From an uncultured Bacilli bacterium (GTDB taxonomy: Bacteria > Bacillota_I > Bacilli_A > RF39 > UBA660): a DNA stretch of 5,140 nt. The stretch is taken from NCBI GenBank assembly GCA_944363685.1, contig CALVUV010000094.1, positions 1 to 5,140 of the forward strand, written 5' to 3'. The position numbers and the translations under genes are program-made. Below are positions 1-5,140 of the stretch, one piece after another. Under the pieces are notes generated by a model that was not told the origin of the DNA, did not search any database, and saw only the letters and a program-made list of their open reading frames with translations. The stretch's first letter is position 1. Every line of letters starts with the position of its first letter.

Positions 1-453
1 CATTATCGTAAACCATTACTTTTTACTTATGAAGCTTTAGGACAAGCAGAGAATGCTTATAAGAAACTTAAGAATAGGGTATCTTTACTTAAAGATGAGG
101 GAGAGTTTGATGAAGAGGTTTATAATACATATTTAGATAAATTTAAAGAAGCTTTATCTGATGATATGAATACAGCGATGGGGTTAACAGTTCTTTATGA
201 AGTGTTGAAACTAGATACTAGTGATAAGACTAAAAAGCATTTAGTTTTAGAATTTGATAAAGTTTTAAGTTTAGATTTGTTAAAAGATGATATAATAGAT
301 ATTGATGATGAGATAATGGATTTAATAGAAAAGAGAAATGAAGCGAAGATGAATAAAGATTATAGTAAAGCTGATGAGATAAGAGATTATCTGCTTACTA
401 AAGGTATTAAATTAATAGATAGTAGAGATGGTACTACTATAGAAAAAATATAG
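1..453 (+). CDS. cysS: Cysteinyl-tRNA synthetase, C-terminal part (5' end outside window)
   Basis: This is the last 150 residues of a class I cysteinyl-tRNA synthetase, the cytoplasmic enzyme that charges tRNA-Cys. The reading frame is open from base 1 and ends at TAG 451-453. An internal ATG at 166 is not the start, because the family match continues upstream of it. Visible family signatures are HYRKPLLFTYEAL (fragment residues 1-13, entry into the DALR anticodon-binding helical domain), SDDMNTAMGLTVL (53-65), and the C-terminal stretch KMNKDYSKADEIRDYL (116-131) followed by the KGI..IDSRDGT ending typical of CysS. The HIGH and KMSKS catalytic motifs and the zinc site lie upstream. From the usual length of about 460-470 residues, roughly two thirds of the protein is missing. 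The stop codon overlaps the next gene's Shine-Dalgarno sequence, so the two are probably co-transcribed. Confidence 0.95.
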   Translation, partial: HYRKPLLFTYEALGQAENAYKKLKNRVSLLKDEGEFDEEVYNTYLDKFKEALSDDMNTAMGLTVLYEVLKLDTSDKTKKHLVLEFDKVLSLDLLKDDIIDIDDEIMDLIEKRNEAKMNKDYSKADEIRDYLLTKGIKLIDSRDGTTIEKI

Positions 454-457
454 GAGG
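452..457 (+). promoter_or_regulatory. Ribosome binding site of the yugP-like gene, overlapping the cysS stop
   Basis: AGGAGG lies six bases before the ATG at 464 and shares two bases with the cysS TAG stop. It is a near-perfect anti-16S match and fixes the start. The overlap implies a single transcript and possible translational coupling. Confidence 0.85.
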
Positions 458-463
458 TTTTAA

Positions 464-1153
464 ATGTTTTATTATATGTATTTTGGATATGGACTTGTTA
501 TAATTGCTCTTCTTATAACTCTTGTTGCAGATATATACTTAAGAACAAGATATAGTAAATATAAGAAAGTTAAAGTTAAAAGTGGTATGACAGGTGCAGA
601 AGTTGCTAGAGAAATATTAAAAAGTAATGGATTAGATAATATTTATGTTGTAGAGACTAGGGGATATTTGACTGACCATTATGATCCTAGAAATAAAGTA
701 GTAAGACTTTCAACTGATATATACAATGGAGATTCTATTGCAAGTGTTAGTGTTGCTGCTCATGAATGTGGTCATGCTGTTCAAGATAAAGAGGGATACT
801 TCTTCTTAAGATTTAGATCTTTCTTAGTTCCTATTGTTAATTTTAGTACTAAGTTTGGTTATTTAGCTGTTTTAATTGGTCTTATCTTTGGAACGATGAA
901 CCTTGCTTGGATTGGTATATTTCTTTTGGTAGCAATATTATTATTTCAATTAATTACTTTACCTGTGGAGTTTAATGCTTCTAAAAGAGGTAAAATGTTT
1001 CTTAGTAAATTAAATGTAGTTGATAATAGTGAGAGATCTATGGCTAGTTCTATGTTAATGGCTGCAGCGATGACTTATGTCGCTTCACTTGTTTCAACAT
1101 TACTTGATTTGCTTAGATTAGTTTTAGTTGTTATGAGTAATGATAGAGATTAG
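464..1153 (+). CDS. yugP: YugP-like membrane zinc metallopeptidase
   Basis: This 229-residue protein belongs to the neutral zinc metallopeptidase family typified by B. subtilis YugP (Zn_peptidase_2), close to the usual family length of about 225. The HExxH zinc motif is HECGH at residues 100-104 (H100 and H104 ligands, E101 catalytic base). The probable third ligand is E169 in LPVEFNASKRG. A further family signature, DHYDPRNKVVRLS, is at 71-83. Hydrophobic segments at about 7-24, 118-143, 146-167 and 203-225 predict a multi-pass membrane protein. The start at 464 follows a strong AGGAGG. The physiological substrate of this family is not well established. The gene's place inside the cysS-mrnC cluster differs from Bacillus, where yugP is elsewhere. 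Family assignment is firm; the role is unknown. Confidence 0.92.
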   Translation: MFYYMYFGYGLVIIALLITLVADIYLRTRYSKYKKVKVKSGMTGAEVAREILKSNGLDNIYVVETRGYLTDHYDPRNKVVRLSTDIYNGDSIASVSVAAHECGHAVQDKEGYFFLRFRSFLVPIVNFSTKFGYLAVLIGLIFGTMNLAWIGIFLLVAILLFQLITLPVEFNASKRGKMFLSKLNVVDNSERSMASSMLMAAAMTYVASLVSTLLDLLRLVLVVMSNDRD

Positions 1154-1170
1154 ACTTTTTAGTCTTTTTT
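1152..1170 (+). terminator. Weak terminator-like hairpin between the yugP-like gene and mrnC
   Basis: AGACT (1152-1156) and AGTCT (1161-1165) form a five-base-pair stem with a TTTT loop, followed by TTTTT (1166-1170). The stem starts within the yugP stop codon. It has the shape of an intrinsic terminator but is short and has only two G-C pairs. It may at most reduce transcription into mrnC, whose ribosome binding site follows five bases later, or shape the mRNA 3' end. It could be chance in DNA this AT-rich. Confidence 0.3.
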
Positions 1171-1174
1171 CTTT

Positions 1175-1181
1175 AGAGGAG
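1175..1181 (+). promoter_or_regulatory. Ribosome binding site that sets the mrnC start
   Basis: AGAGGAG ends six bases before the ATG at 1188. It lies directly against the in-frame ATG at 1182 and downstream of the in-frame ATG at 1140, so it supports 1188 as the start. Confidence 0.8.
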
Positions 1182-1187
1182 ATGTTT

Positions 1188-1568
1188 ATGGATATTAGAT
1201 GTGTTAATTCTTTGGTGCTAGCTTATTTAGGTGATGCGGTTTATGAAGAGTATATTAGATTGTATTTAGTTGAGAAAAATATAAATAAAGTTAATGATTT
1301 GCAGATAGAGTCTATTAATTATGTTAGTGCGAAAAGACAGGCTTATTTCTTAGATAAAATGCTTGAGTGTGATTTCTTTGAAGAAGAAGAGATTAGTGTT
1401 ATTAAACGTGCTAGAAATGCTAAGAGTCATGCTAATCCTAAAGGGTGTAGTGTGATTGAATATAAAAAAGCGACTGCTCTAGAAGCATTAATTGGTTATT
1501 TAAAACTTAGTAATAGAGTTGATAGAATAGATGAAATTATGATATATATTGTGGAGGAATTATGTTAG
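1188..1568 (+). CDS. mrnC: Mini-ribonuclease III (23S rRNA maturation)
   Basis: The 126-residue product is a Mini-RNase III, a dimeric cytoplasmic endonuclease with an RNase III catalytic domain and no double-stranded-RNA-binding domain. In Bacillus it trims 23S rRNA precursors. The N-terminal LAYLGDAVYE (11-20) carries the catalytic Asp (D16). The second signature runs from about 67 to 105: RARNAKSHANPKG (74-86), then KKATALEALIGYL with the second acidic residue at E99. B. subtilis MrnC is slightly longer, about 143 residues. The start at 1188 is chosen because AGAGGAG is correctly spaced and the family match begins there. An upstream ATG at 1140 would overlap yugP and add residues with no family resemblance. 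The end overlaps rlmB by seven bases, and the cysS-mrnC-rlmB linkage is the conserved Bacillota order. Confidence 0.94.
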   Translation: MDIRCVNSLVLAYLGDAVYEEYIRLYLVEKNINKVNDLQIESINYVSAKRQAYFLDKMLECDFFEEEEISVIKRARNAKSHANPKGCSVIEYKKATALEALIGYLKLSNRVDRIDEIMIYIVEELC

Positions 1569-2272
1569 TATATGGTAAAAATATTGCAGAAAGAATTTTA
1601 AAAGATGAAAATTTGGTTGAAAAAATAAAATTCATTTATACTGATGAAGTATTTTTTAAAAAGAATGGGTATTTGTTCTCTGAAAATTTAAAATCTAAGA
1701 TAAAAATTAAAAGAAATCGAGAACTTGATAATTTGGCAAAAGGAGTACATCAAGGTATAATTATTGACATGGAGGACTACCAGTATATTTCATTAGAGAA
1801 AGTACTTAAGGGAGAGAATAATAAGATAATTATATTAGATCATATTCTTGATCCACATAACTTTGGTGCTATTATTAGAACAGCAGTAGCGGCAGGATTT
1901 AATGCTATTATTATTCCTAATGATAGACAAGTGCTTGTTAATTCTACTGTTGTTAAAACTAGTGTAGGTGCTGTTTTTGATATTGATATAGTACTAGTTA
2001 CTAATATTAATAATACTATTAAAACACTTAAAGATAATGGTTTTTGGATATATGGTACTGTTATGAATGGAGAAGATTATAGAGATGTGAACTATGATGG
2101 AAATGTTTGTCTTGTTATTGGAAATGAAGAGAAAGGAATTAGTAAATTAGTTAAAGATTCTTGTGATTTTTTAGTTACTATTCCTATTAGTTCTAAAATA
2201 GATAGTTTAAATGCTTCTGTTGCAGCATCTATTATGATATATGAGGTGGTTCGAAGTAGAAAGAGCGGATGA
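1562..2272 (+). CDS. rlmB: 23S rRNA 2'-O-ribose methyltransferase, TrmH/RlmB family
   Basis: This 236-residue SPOUT methyltransferase uses S-adenosylmethionine. By homology it methylates the 2'-O of a guanosine in the 23S rRNA peptidyl-transferase loop (E. coli G2251). Residues 1 to about 75 form the L7Ae-like RNA-binding domain, including VYGKNIAERIL (3-13) and GVHQGIII (61-68). The trefoil-knot domain shows motif 1 LDPHNFGAIIRTA (96-108, with N100 and R106), motif 2 IGNEEKGI (186-193, E190) and motif 3 IPISSKIDSLNASVAAS (207-223). In motif 3, Ser211 stands where the family usually has Gly. The ATG at 1562 lies inside the end of mrnC, four bases after GGAGG (1553-1557), which points to coupled translation. 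Other TrmH-family paralogues have different targets, so the exact nucleotide is inferred from gene context and the N-terminal domain. Confidence 0.92.
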   Translation: MLVYGKNIAERILKDENLVEKIKFIYTDEVFFKKNGYLFSENLKSKIKIKRNRELDNLAKGVHQGIIIDMEDYQYISLEKVLKGENNKIIILDHILDPHNFGAIIRTAVAAGFNAIIIPNDRQVLVNSTVVKTSVGAVFDIDIVLVTNINNTIKTLKDNGFWIYGTVMNGEDYRDVNYDGNVCLVIGNEEKGISKLVKDSCDFLVTIPISSKIDSLNASVAASIMIYEVVRSRKSG

Positions 2273-2273
2273 T

Positions 2274-2858
2274 ATGCAATATAATGACTATGAACTTTTA
2301 GATTTAATTTTGGATAATGATGAAGACTCTTATAATATTTTACTTGATAAATATAAACCTCTTATTTGTAAAATGGCTAAGAAATACTATAACTGTGCTA
2401 TTAATAATTATTATGTAGAACTTACTTTAAATGATTTTATAAATGAAGGATATTTGGCTTTTGATAAGGCAATTAGAAATTTTAATCAAGATAAAGAGTG
2501 TTTATTTTTTTCATATCTATACTCTTGTTTAAAGTCTAGTTATGGTTTAATGTTAAGAAATTTATTTGCTCTTAAGAATAAGCCTTTATTACATTATCAG
2601 GAATTAGATTTTGAAATTAATGATAGTAAACAGGTAGATCCTTATAATCATATTGATAATATTGTTTTTAATGATGAATTAAAAGATTATTTACTTAATT
2701 TAGATTTTATAGATAGTGCTATTTTAGAGCTTAGATTTAATAATTTTAAATATAGGGAAATAGTAGATTTATTAGATGTTAATAATACAAGGATTAATAG
2801 AGTTGTTAGGAAAGCGAAAAAATTTATTAATACTATTGACAATTACTTTATTAACTGA
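2274..2858 (+). CDS. sigH: SigH-like sigma-70 family RNA polymerase sigma factor
   Basis: The 194-residue product is a small sigma-70 family factor with regions 2 and 4 and no regions 1 or 3. It would direct RNA polymerase to a specific promoter set. Region 2 covers about 24-98: LLDKYKPLICKMAKKYY (23-39), LNDFINEGYLAFDKAIRNF (52-70), then the SYLYSCLKSSYGLMLRN stretch (80-96) in the -10 recognition area. Region 4, about 133-186, ends in a helix-turn-helix, FKYREIVDLLDVNNTRINRVVRKAKKFI (158-185), for -35 recognition. The start is at 2274. An in-frame ATG at 2241 lies inside rlmB, has no ribosome binding site and adds residues unlike the family. Only one base separates it from the rlmB stop, and its own Shine-Dalgarno (AAAGAGCGGA) is poor, so expression probably depends on translational coupling. 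Position after rlmB supports the SigH name, but rae1/yacP is missing and divergence is substantial. The regulon is unknown. Confidence 0.82.
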   Translation: MQYNDYELLDLILDNDEDSYNILLDKYKPLICKMAKKYYNCAINNYYVELTLNDFINEGYLAFDKAIRNFNQDKECLFFSYLYSCLKSSYGLMLRNLFALKNKPLLHYQELDFEINDSKQVDPYNHIDNIVFNDELKDYLLNLDFIDSAILELRFNNFKYREIVDLLDVNNTRINRVVRKAKKFINTIDNYFIN

Positions 2859-2864
2859 TATTAT
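2836..2864 (+). promoter_or_regulatory. Probable sigma-A promoter at the 3' end of the sigma gene, reading towards rel
   Basis: A perfect -35 TTGACA (2836-2841) is followed, after exactly 17 bases, by TATTAT (2859-2864; five of six to TATAAT), which is preceded by TG at 2856-2857 as in an extended -10. The predicted transcription start is around 2871. It lies over the last codons of the sigma gene and would make a leader of about 117 bases before rel. This is the best promoter match I see in the window. Confidence 0.65.
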
Positions 2865-2932
2865 TTTTGGAAATAAATGTGGTAAGGTTGTTGGTATTAT
2901 GAGTAGTATTTGTTATTTAGTTATATTTTAAG

Positions 2933-2969
2933 ACGGCTTTTTTGTTGAAAATTGAAAAGCTGTTTTTTT
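2933..2969 (+). terminator. Intrinsic terminator between the sigma gene and rel
   Basis: The arms ACGGCTTTT (2933-2941) and AAAAGCTGT (2955-2963) form nine base pairs with one G-U, around a 13-base loop. The last stem base begins a run of seven T (2963-2969). This is the usual shape of a rho-independent terminator. It could end the cysS-sigH transcript, act as an attenuator for rel, or both. Confidence 0.75.
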
Positions 2970-2976
2970 GTATTTT

Positions 2977-2983
2977 GGAGGTG
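2977..2983 (+). promoter_or_regulatory. Ribosome binding site that sets the rel start
   Basis: GGAGGTG, with GGAGG ending six bases before the ATG at 2988, is a strong anti-16S match. It rules out the in-frame TTG at 2952, which lies inside the terminator hairpin and has no binding site. Confidence 0.88.
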
Positions 2984-2987
2984 TTAT

Positions 2988-4445
2988 ATGATAACTATTG
3001 ATGATGTACTTGCTAAAGTAAAAGAAAATAATATTGGAGGAGAAGAAGTTATTAGAAAAGCATACCTTTTAGCTTTTGGACTTCATGAAGGACAGTTTAG
3101 ACAAAGTGGAGAACCTTATATATCTCATCCTTTATATGTTGCTTATATTCTTGCTTGTACTTATAATGATGTGGAAACAATTTGTGCTGCACTTTTACAT
3201 GATACTGTAGAAGATACTGATATTACTATAGAAGAGATAGAAAGAGAATTTGGTAGCGATATAGCAGGACTTGTTGATGGTGTTACTAAATTAAAGGGAA
3301 TGAATTTTTCTAGTAAGAGTGAAAAAGTTGATGCTAATACTGCTAAGATATTAAAGGCGATTAATCAGGATATTAGAGTTATCTTTATTAAGTGTGCTGA
3401 TAGACTTCATAATATGATGACTATAGGTTTTAAGAGTGAATTTAAACAGAGGGAAAATGCTCTTGAAACTATAGAACTTTATGTTCCTTTGGCATATCGT
3501 GCTGGTATGTATGAAATTAAGAAACGATTAGAAGCATTGTCTTTTAAAGTGTTGAATCCAGTAGAATATGATGATGTTCTTAAAAAAATTAAAGAATATA
3601 AAGATGCTAATGCTGATATATTAGAAGAAACAATTAATAATATAGATAGTTCTTTAAAAGATAATGGTATTAAGGGTAGAGTTACTTTAAGAGTTAAAGA
3701 AGTTTATAGTACTTATAAAAAATTAAATAATTATCATAGAAAGTTTAATAATAAAGATACAAATATTGTAACTCTTGAAGCAGTACATGATTTGTTTGCG
3801 GTTAAGGTTGTAGTTGATGATTATTTAGATTGTTATAAAGCTTTAGGACTTATACATAAAGAATGTAAAGTAGATAATAATAGACTTAAAGATTATATTG
3901 CTGTTCCTAAAACTAATTTATATCAGTCATTTCATTCTGTTTTCTTTGCTAATACTTGCTTAGTACAAGCACAGATTAGAACTAAAGAGATGGATATGAT
4001 TGATACTTATGGATTGCCTTATTATATTTATAGTAGTAATAAATCTTATAAAGAAATTGAAGATGATATAAAAGAGAAACTACAATTTTGTAAGGATCTT
4101 GCTTTTCTTAGTGAATATTCCTCTAGAAATGAGTCATATGTAAGAAGAGTTAAAATGGAGTTGTTTGCTGATAAAGTTTATGTATATGATAAGATTGGTA
4201 GACTTCATGAACTTCCTTTAGGGTCTACTCCAATAGATTTAGCTTATTTATTAGGTGATGATGTTGGTAATAGTTTAAGGTCTTCTGTTGTTAATGGTAT
4301 TGCTGTACCTCTTGATTATAGATTAAAAAATAAAGATAAAGTATCTTTAATTAAAGGTGGATTGCCTGAAGATTGGTGGTTAGATTGTGTTGAGACAACA
4401 AGAGCTAAGAAAAAGATACGTGAATATAAACAGACTTGTAATTAA
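2988..4445 (+). CDS. rel: Short RelA/SpoT-family protein: intact (p)ppGpp hydrolase, doubtful synthetase, no ACT domain
   Basis: This 485-residue stringent-response protein is much shorter than the usual long Rel of about 730. The HD hydrolase domain (about 25-195) keeps all signatures: QFRQSGEPYISHP (36-48, R38 and H47), LLHDTVEDT (69-77, H71, D72, E75, D76) and ADRLHN (137-142, D138 and N142). The synthetase region (about 228-350) keeps D268 in HDLFAVK, the RxKD-type motif RLKD (299-302) and KDYIAVPKTNLYQSFH (301-316). However, the usual E-x-QIRT reads QAQIRT (327-332), so the catalytic Glu is Gln327. RxKH is RVKE (235-238), and the AAHW stretch is PYYI (344-347). A TGS domain spans about 391-457. 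The chain stops after TRAKKKIREY (471-480), so the rest of the helical domain and the zinc-finger and ACT domains are absent. I infer a mainly hydrolytic enzyme that degrades (p)ppGpp. The family is certain; loss of synthesis is inferred. Confidence 0.93.
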   Translation: MITIDDVLAKVKENNIGGEEVIRKAYLLAFGLHEGQFRQSGEPYISHPLYVAYILACTYNDVETICAALLHDTVEDTDITIEEIEREFGSDIAGLVDGVTKLKGMNFSSKSEKVDANTAKILKAINQDIRVIFIKCADRLHNMMTIGFKSEFKQRENALETIELYVPLAYRAGMYEIKKRLEALSFKVLNPVEYDDVLKKIKEYKDANADILEETINNIDSSLKDNGIKGRVTLRVKEVYSTYKKLNNYHRKFNNKDTNIVTLEAVHDLFAVKVVVDDYLDCYKALGLIHKECKVDNNRLKDYIAVPKTNLYQSFHSVFFANTCLVQAQIRTKEMDMIDTYGLPYYIYSSNKSYKEIEDDIKEKLQFCKDLAFLSEYSSRNESYVRRVKMELFADKVYVYDKIGRLHELPLGSTPIDLAYLLGDDVGNSLRSSVVNGIAVPLDYRLKNKDKVSLIKGGLPEDWWLDCVETTRAKKKIREYKQTCN

Positions 4446-4470
4446 TTCTAAAATGCTTTAAAATTATAAT

Positions 4471-4477
4471 AGGTGAT
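4471..4477 (+). promoter_or_regulatory. Ribosome binding site of the last gene
   Basis: AGGTGAT matches the 16S tail complement exactly, and its AGG is eight bases before the ATG at 4482. It overlaps an in-frame ATG at 4476, which is therefore unlikely to be the start. Confidence 0.7.
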
Positions 4478-4481
4478 GCCT

Positions 4482-5140
4482 ATGGGAGAGATAGTTAGAT
4501 TTCCTTTTGAGGAGACTCTTGATGAATATACTAAGTCTTATCATGATAATGATGAATATACAAGACTTTTCTATGTTATGGACTCTACGTTGAAATATAT
4601 TCATGGTAAAGGTTATTATGTTATTAACTTTAATCCTAAAAATATAGTAGTAGGTGTCACTAATGATAATAGAGATTTTGTTAACTTTAAAAGTATTGAT
4701 GTAATGGATGATGATATAACTAATAAAATAAATAATAATATATATAATTTAGCTTTCTTAGAAGTTGGTCTTTTATCTGAGACTTTAGAACATTTAAGAC
4801 CTGATTTTTTAAAACAGAACTTTTCACAGTTTAAAATATTTATACCAGAGAACTTAGTTAATTATTATCAGATGATATTGGTTAATCAGGGACATACTTA
4901 TTTATGTGATTATCTAGAAATTAAAAACAAACAGGAAATTACTAAACTTAATAAGGCTCTTGAAGAAGAGGGTGGATCTAGCAAGGGTAGAAGTTATGTT
5001 AAGAGTACTGGTCATTATGGGGATGAAGATGATAATAAGATTGTTCCAATGCCACTTCCTAAGAAGAAAGATAATGATATAGCTGCTTTTGCTACTAATT
5101 ATGCTTTAGCATTTGTTGTAATTGCAAGTAGTTTATTAAT
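4482..5140 (+). CDS. Unrecognised protein, N-terminal part; kinase-C-lobe-like region plus membrane segment
   Basis: The frame is open from ATG 4482 to the right edge (219 codons and two bases), with no stop in the window. I do not recognise a named family with certainty. Residues 28-57 resemble a kinase alpha-E helix and catalytic loop: LKYIHGKGYYVINFNPKNIVV (37-57) parallels the LxYLHxxGIIHRDLKPxNIL pattern, but HRD is replaced by VIN and the catalytic Lys by Asn. VNFKSIDVM (67-75) sits where DFG would be, without D-F-G. NIYNLAFLEVGLL (86-98) resembles the alpha-F DIYxLG segment. There is no ATP-binding N-lobe. A charged linker (about 159-199) leads to a hydrophobic segment from 201 onward, probably transmembrane. 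The gap to rel is 36 bases with no terminator, so the two are likely co-transcribed. A catalytically dead kinase-like membrane protein is an inference only. Confidence 0.8.
   Translation, partial: MGEIVRFPFEETLDEYTKSYHDNDEYTRLFYVMDSTLKYIHGKGYYVINFNPKNIVVGVTNDNRDFVNFKSIDVMDDDITNKINNNIYNLAFLEVGLLSETLEHLRPDFLKQNFSQFKIFIPENLVNYYQMILVNQGHTYLCDYLEIKNKQEITKLNKALEEEGGSSKGRSYVKSTGHYGDEDDNKIVPMPLPKKKDNDIAAFATNYALAFVVIASSLL

Larger units (their letters stand above)
2871..2987 (+). promoter_or_regulatory. Leader region of rel, candidate transcription attenuator
   Basis: The stretch from the predicted transcription start to the rel ATG contains no conserved gene such as the rpmG or secE that often follow sigH. 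It ends in an intrinsic terminator whose T-run stops only 18 bases before the rel start. That leaves no room for a promoter downstream of the hairpin that would keep rel's ribosome binding site. Transcripts from the upstream promoter, or readthrough from sigH, must therefore pass the terminator. A segment at 2884-2892 (AAGGTTGTT) can pair without gaps with 2932-2940, counting four G-U pairs, and this would exclude the terminator's 5' arm. A ten-codon ORF with AAGG upstream spans 2899-2931. I recognise no known riboswitch class. A small RNA of about 100 bases ending at the terminator is the main alternative. Confidence 0.4.

Noticed and set aside
1140..1187. Longer mrnC starting at ATG 1140 or 1182
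   Set aside because: 1140 overlaps yugP and reads through the hairpin region as non-family sequence. 1182 touches the ribosome binding site. AGAGGAG is spaced correctly only for 1188.
2241..2273. Upstream ATG extending the sigma factor by 11 residues
   Set aside because: It lies inside rlmB without a ribosome binding site, and the added residues are not sigma-like. The ATG at 2274 is directly after the rlmB stop.
2859..2987. rpmG, secE or a tRNA in the gap after the sigma gene
   Set aside because: No ribosomal L33 or SecE reading frame of suitable length exists in the gap, and there is no tRNA-like T-loop or acceptor pairing.
4443..4466. Inverted repeat TAATTcTAAA / TTTAaAATTA after rel
   Set aside because: All nine pairs are A-T with a C/A mismatch in the middle, and no T-run follows, so it is not a credible terminator. 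It also overlaps the rel stop, as expected of AT-rich spacer.
4465..4470. Perfect TATAAT -10 box just before the last gene
   Set aside because: Transcription would begin at about 4477, removing the AGGTGAT ribosome binding site at 4471-4477. The nearest -35-like TTGTAA (4436-4441) is 23 bases away. In DNA this AT-rich the hexamer is expected by chance.
4710..4750. AAT-rich tract resembling a simple repeat
   Set aside because: It is in frame within the last gene and encodes an Asn/Ile/Lys-rich stretch. It is best explained by the base composition.
1..5140. CRISPR array, insertion sequence, or phage-like module
   Set aside because: I see no regularly spaced direct repeats, transposase or terminal inverted repeats. 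The genes are housekeeping or regulatory on one strand with uniform base use.

Overview
The window is a gene-dense, very AT-rich piece of a Bacillota (low-GC Gram-positive) chromosome. All genes are on the + strand, with strong AGGAGG-type ribosome binding sites, short gaps or overlaps, and arginine encoded mostly by AGA. TGA is used as a stop (2270, 2856) and tryptophan is TGG, so the code is standard and this is not a Mycoplasma-type genome. The gene order cysS - mrnC - rlmB - sigH matches the conserved Bacillus cluster. However, the rae1/yacP gene normally found before sigH is absent and a yugP-like protease gene sits between cysS and mrnC. I infer an uncultured, gut-type Bacilli-related or Erysipelotrichia-like lineage, but the sequence alone does not fix the taxon.

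Layout. 1-453 is the 3' end of cysS (cysteinyl-tRNA synthetase). 464-1153 encodes a YugP-like membrane zinc peptidase. 1188-1568 is mrnC (Mini-RNase III) and 1562-2272 is rlmB (23S rRNA 2'-O-methyltransferase). 2274-2858 encodes a small SigH-like sigma-70 family factor. A 129-base gap follows. It carries a near-consensus sigma-A promoter that starts inside the sigma gene, a leader of about 117 bases, and an intrinsic terminator hairpin placed directly before the next ribosome binding site. 2988-4445 encodes a short RelA/SpoT-family protein. 4482 to the right edge is the 5' part of an unrecognised gene whose product looks like a degenerate protein-kinase C-lobe followed by a membrane segment.

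The genes combine translation (charging of tRNA-Cys, 23S rRNA maturation and methylation) with regulation (alternative sigma factor, alarmone turnover). The two points most worth a second look are in the right half. First, the Rel protein keeps every hydrolase signature, but its synthetase domain has Gln in place of the catalytic Glu and it stops just after the TGS domain, which suggests a (p)ppGpp hydrolase. Second, it appears to be expressed through a promoter-leader-terminator arrangement that looks like transcription attenuation.
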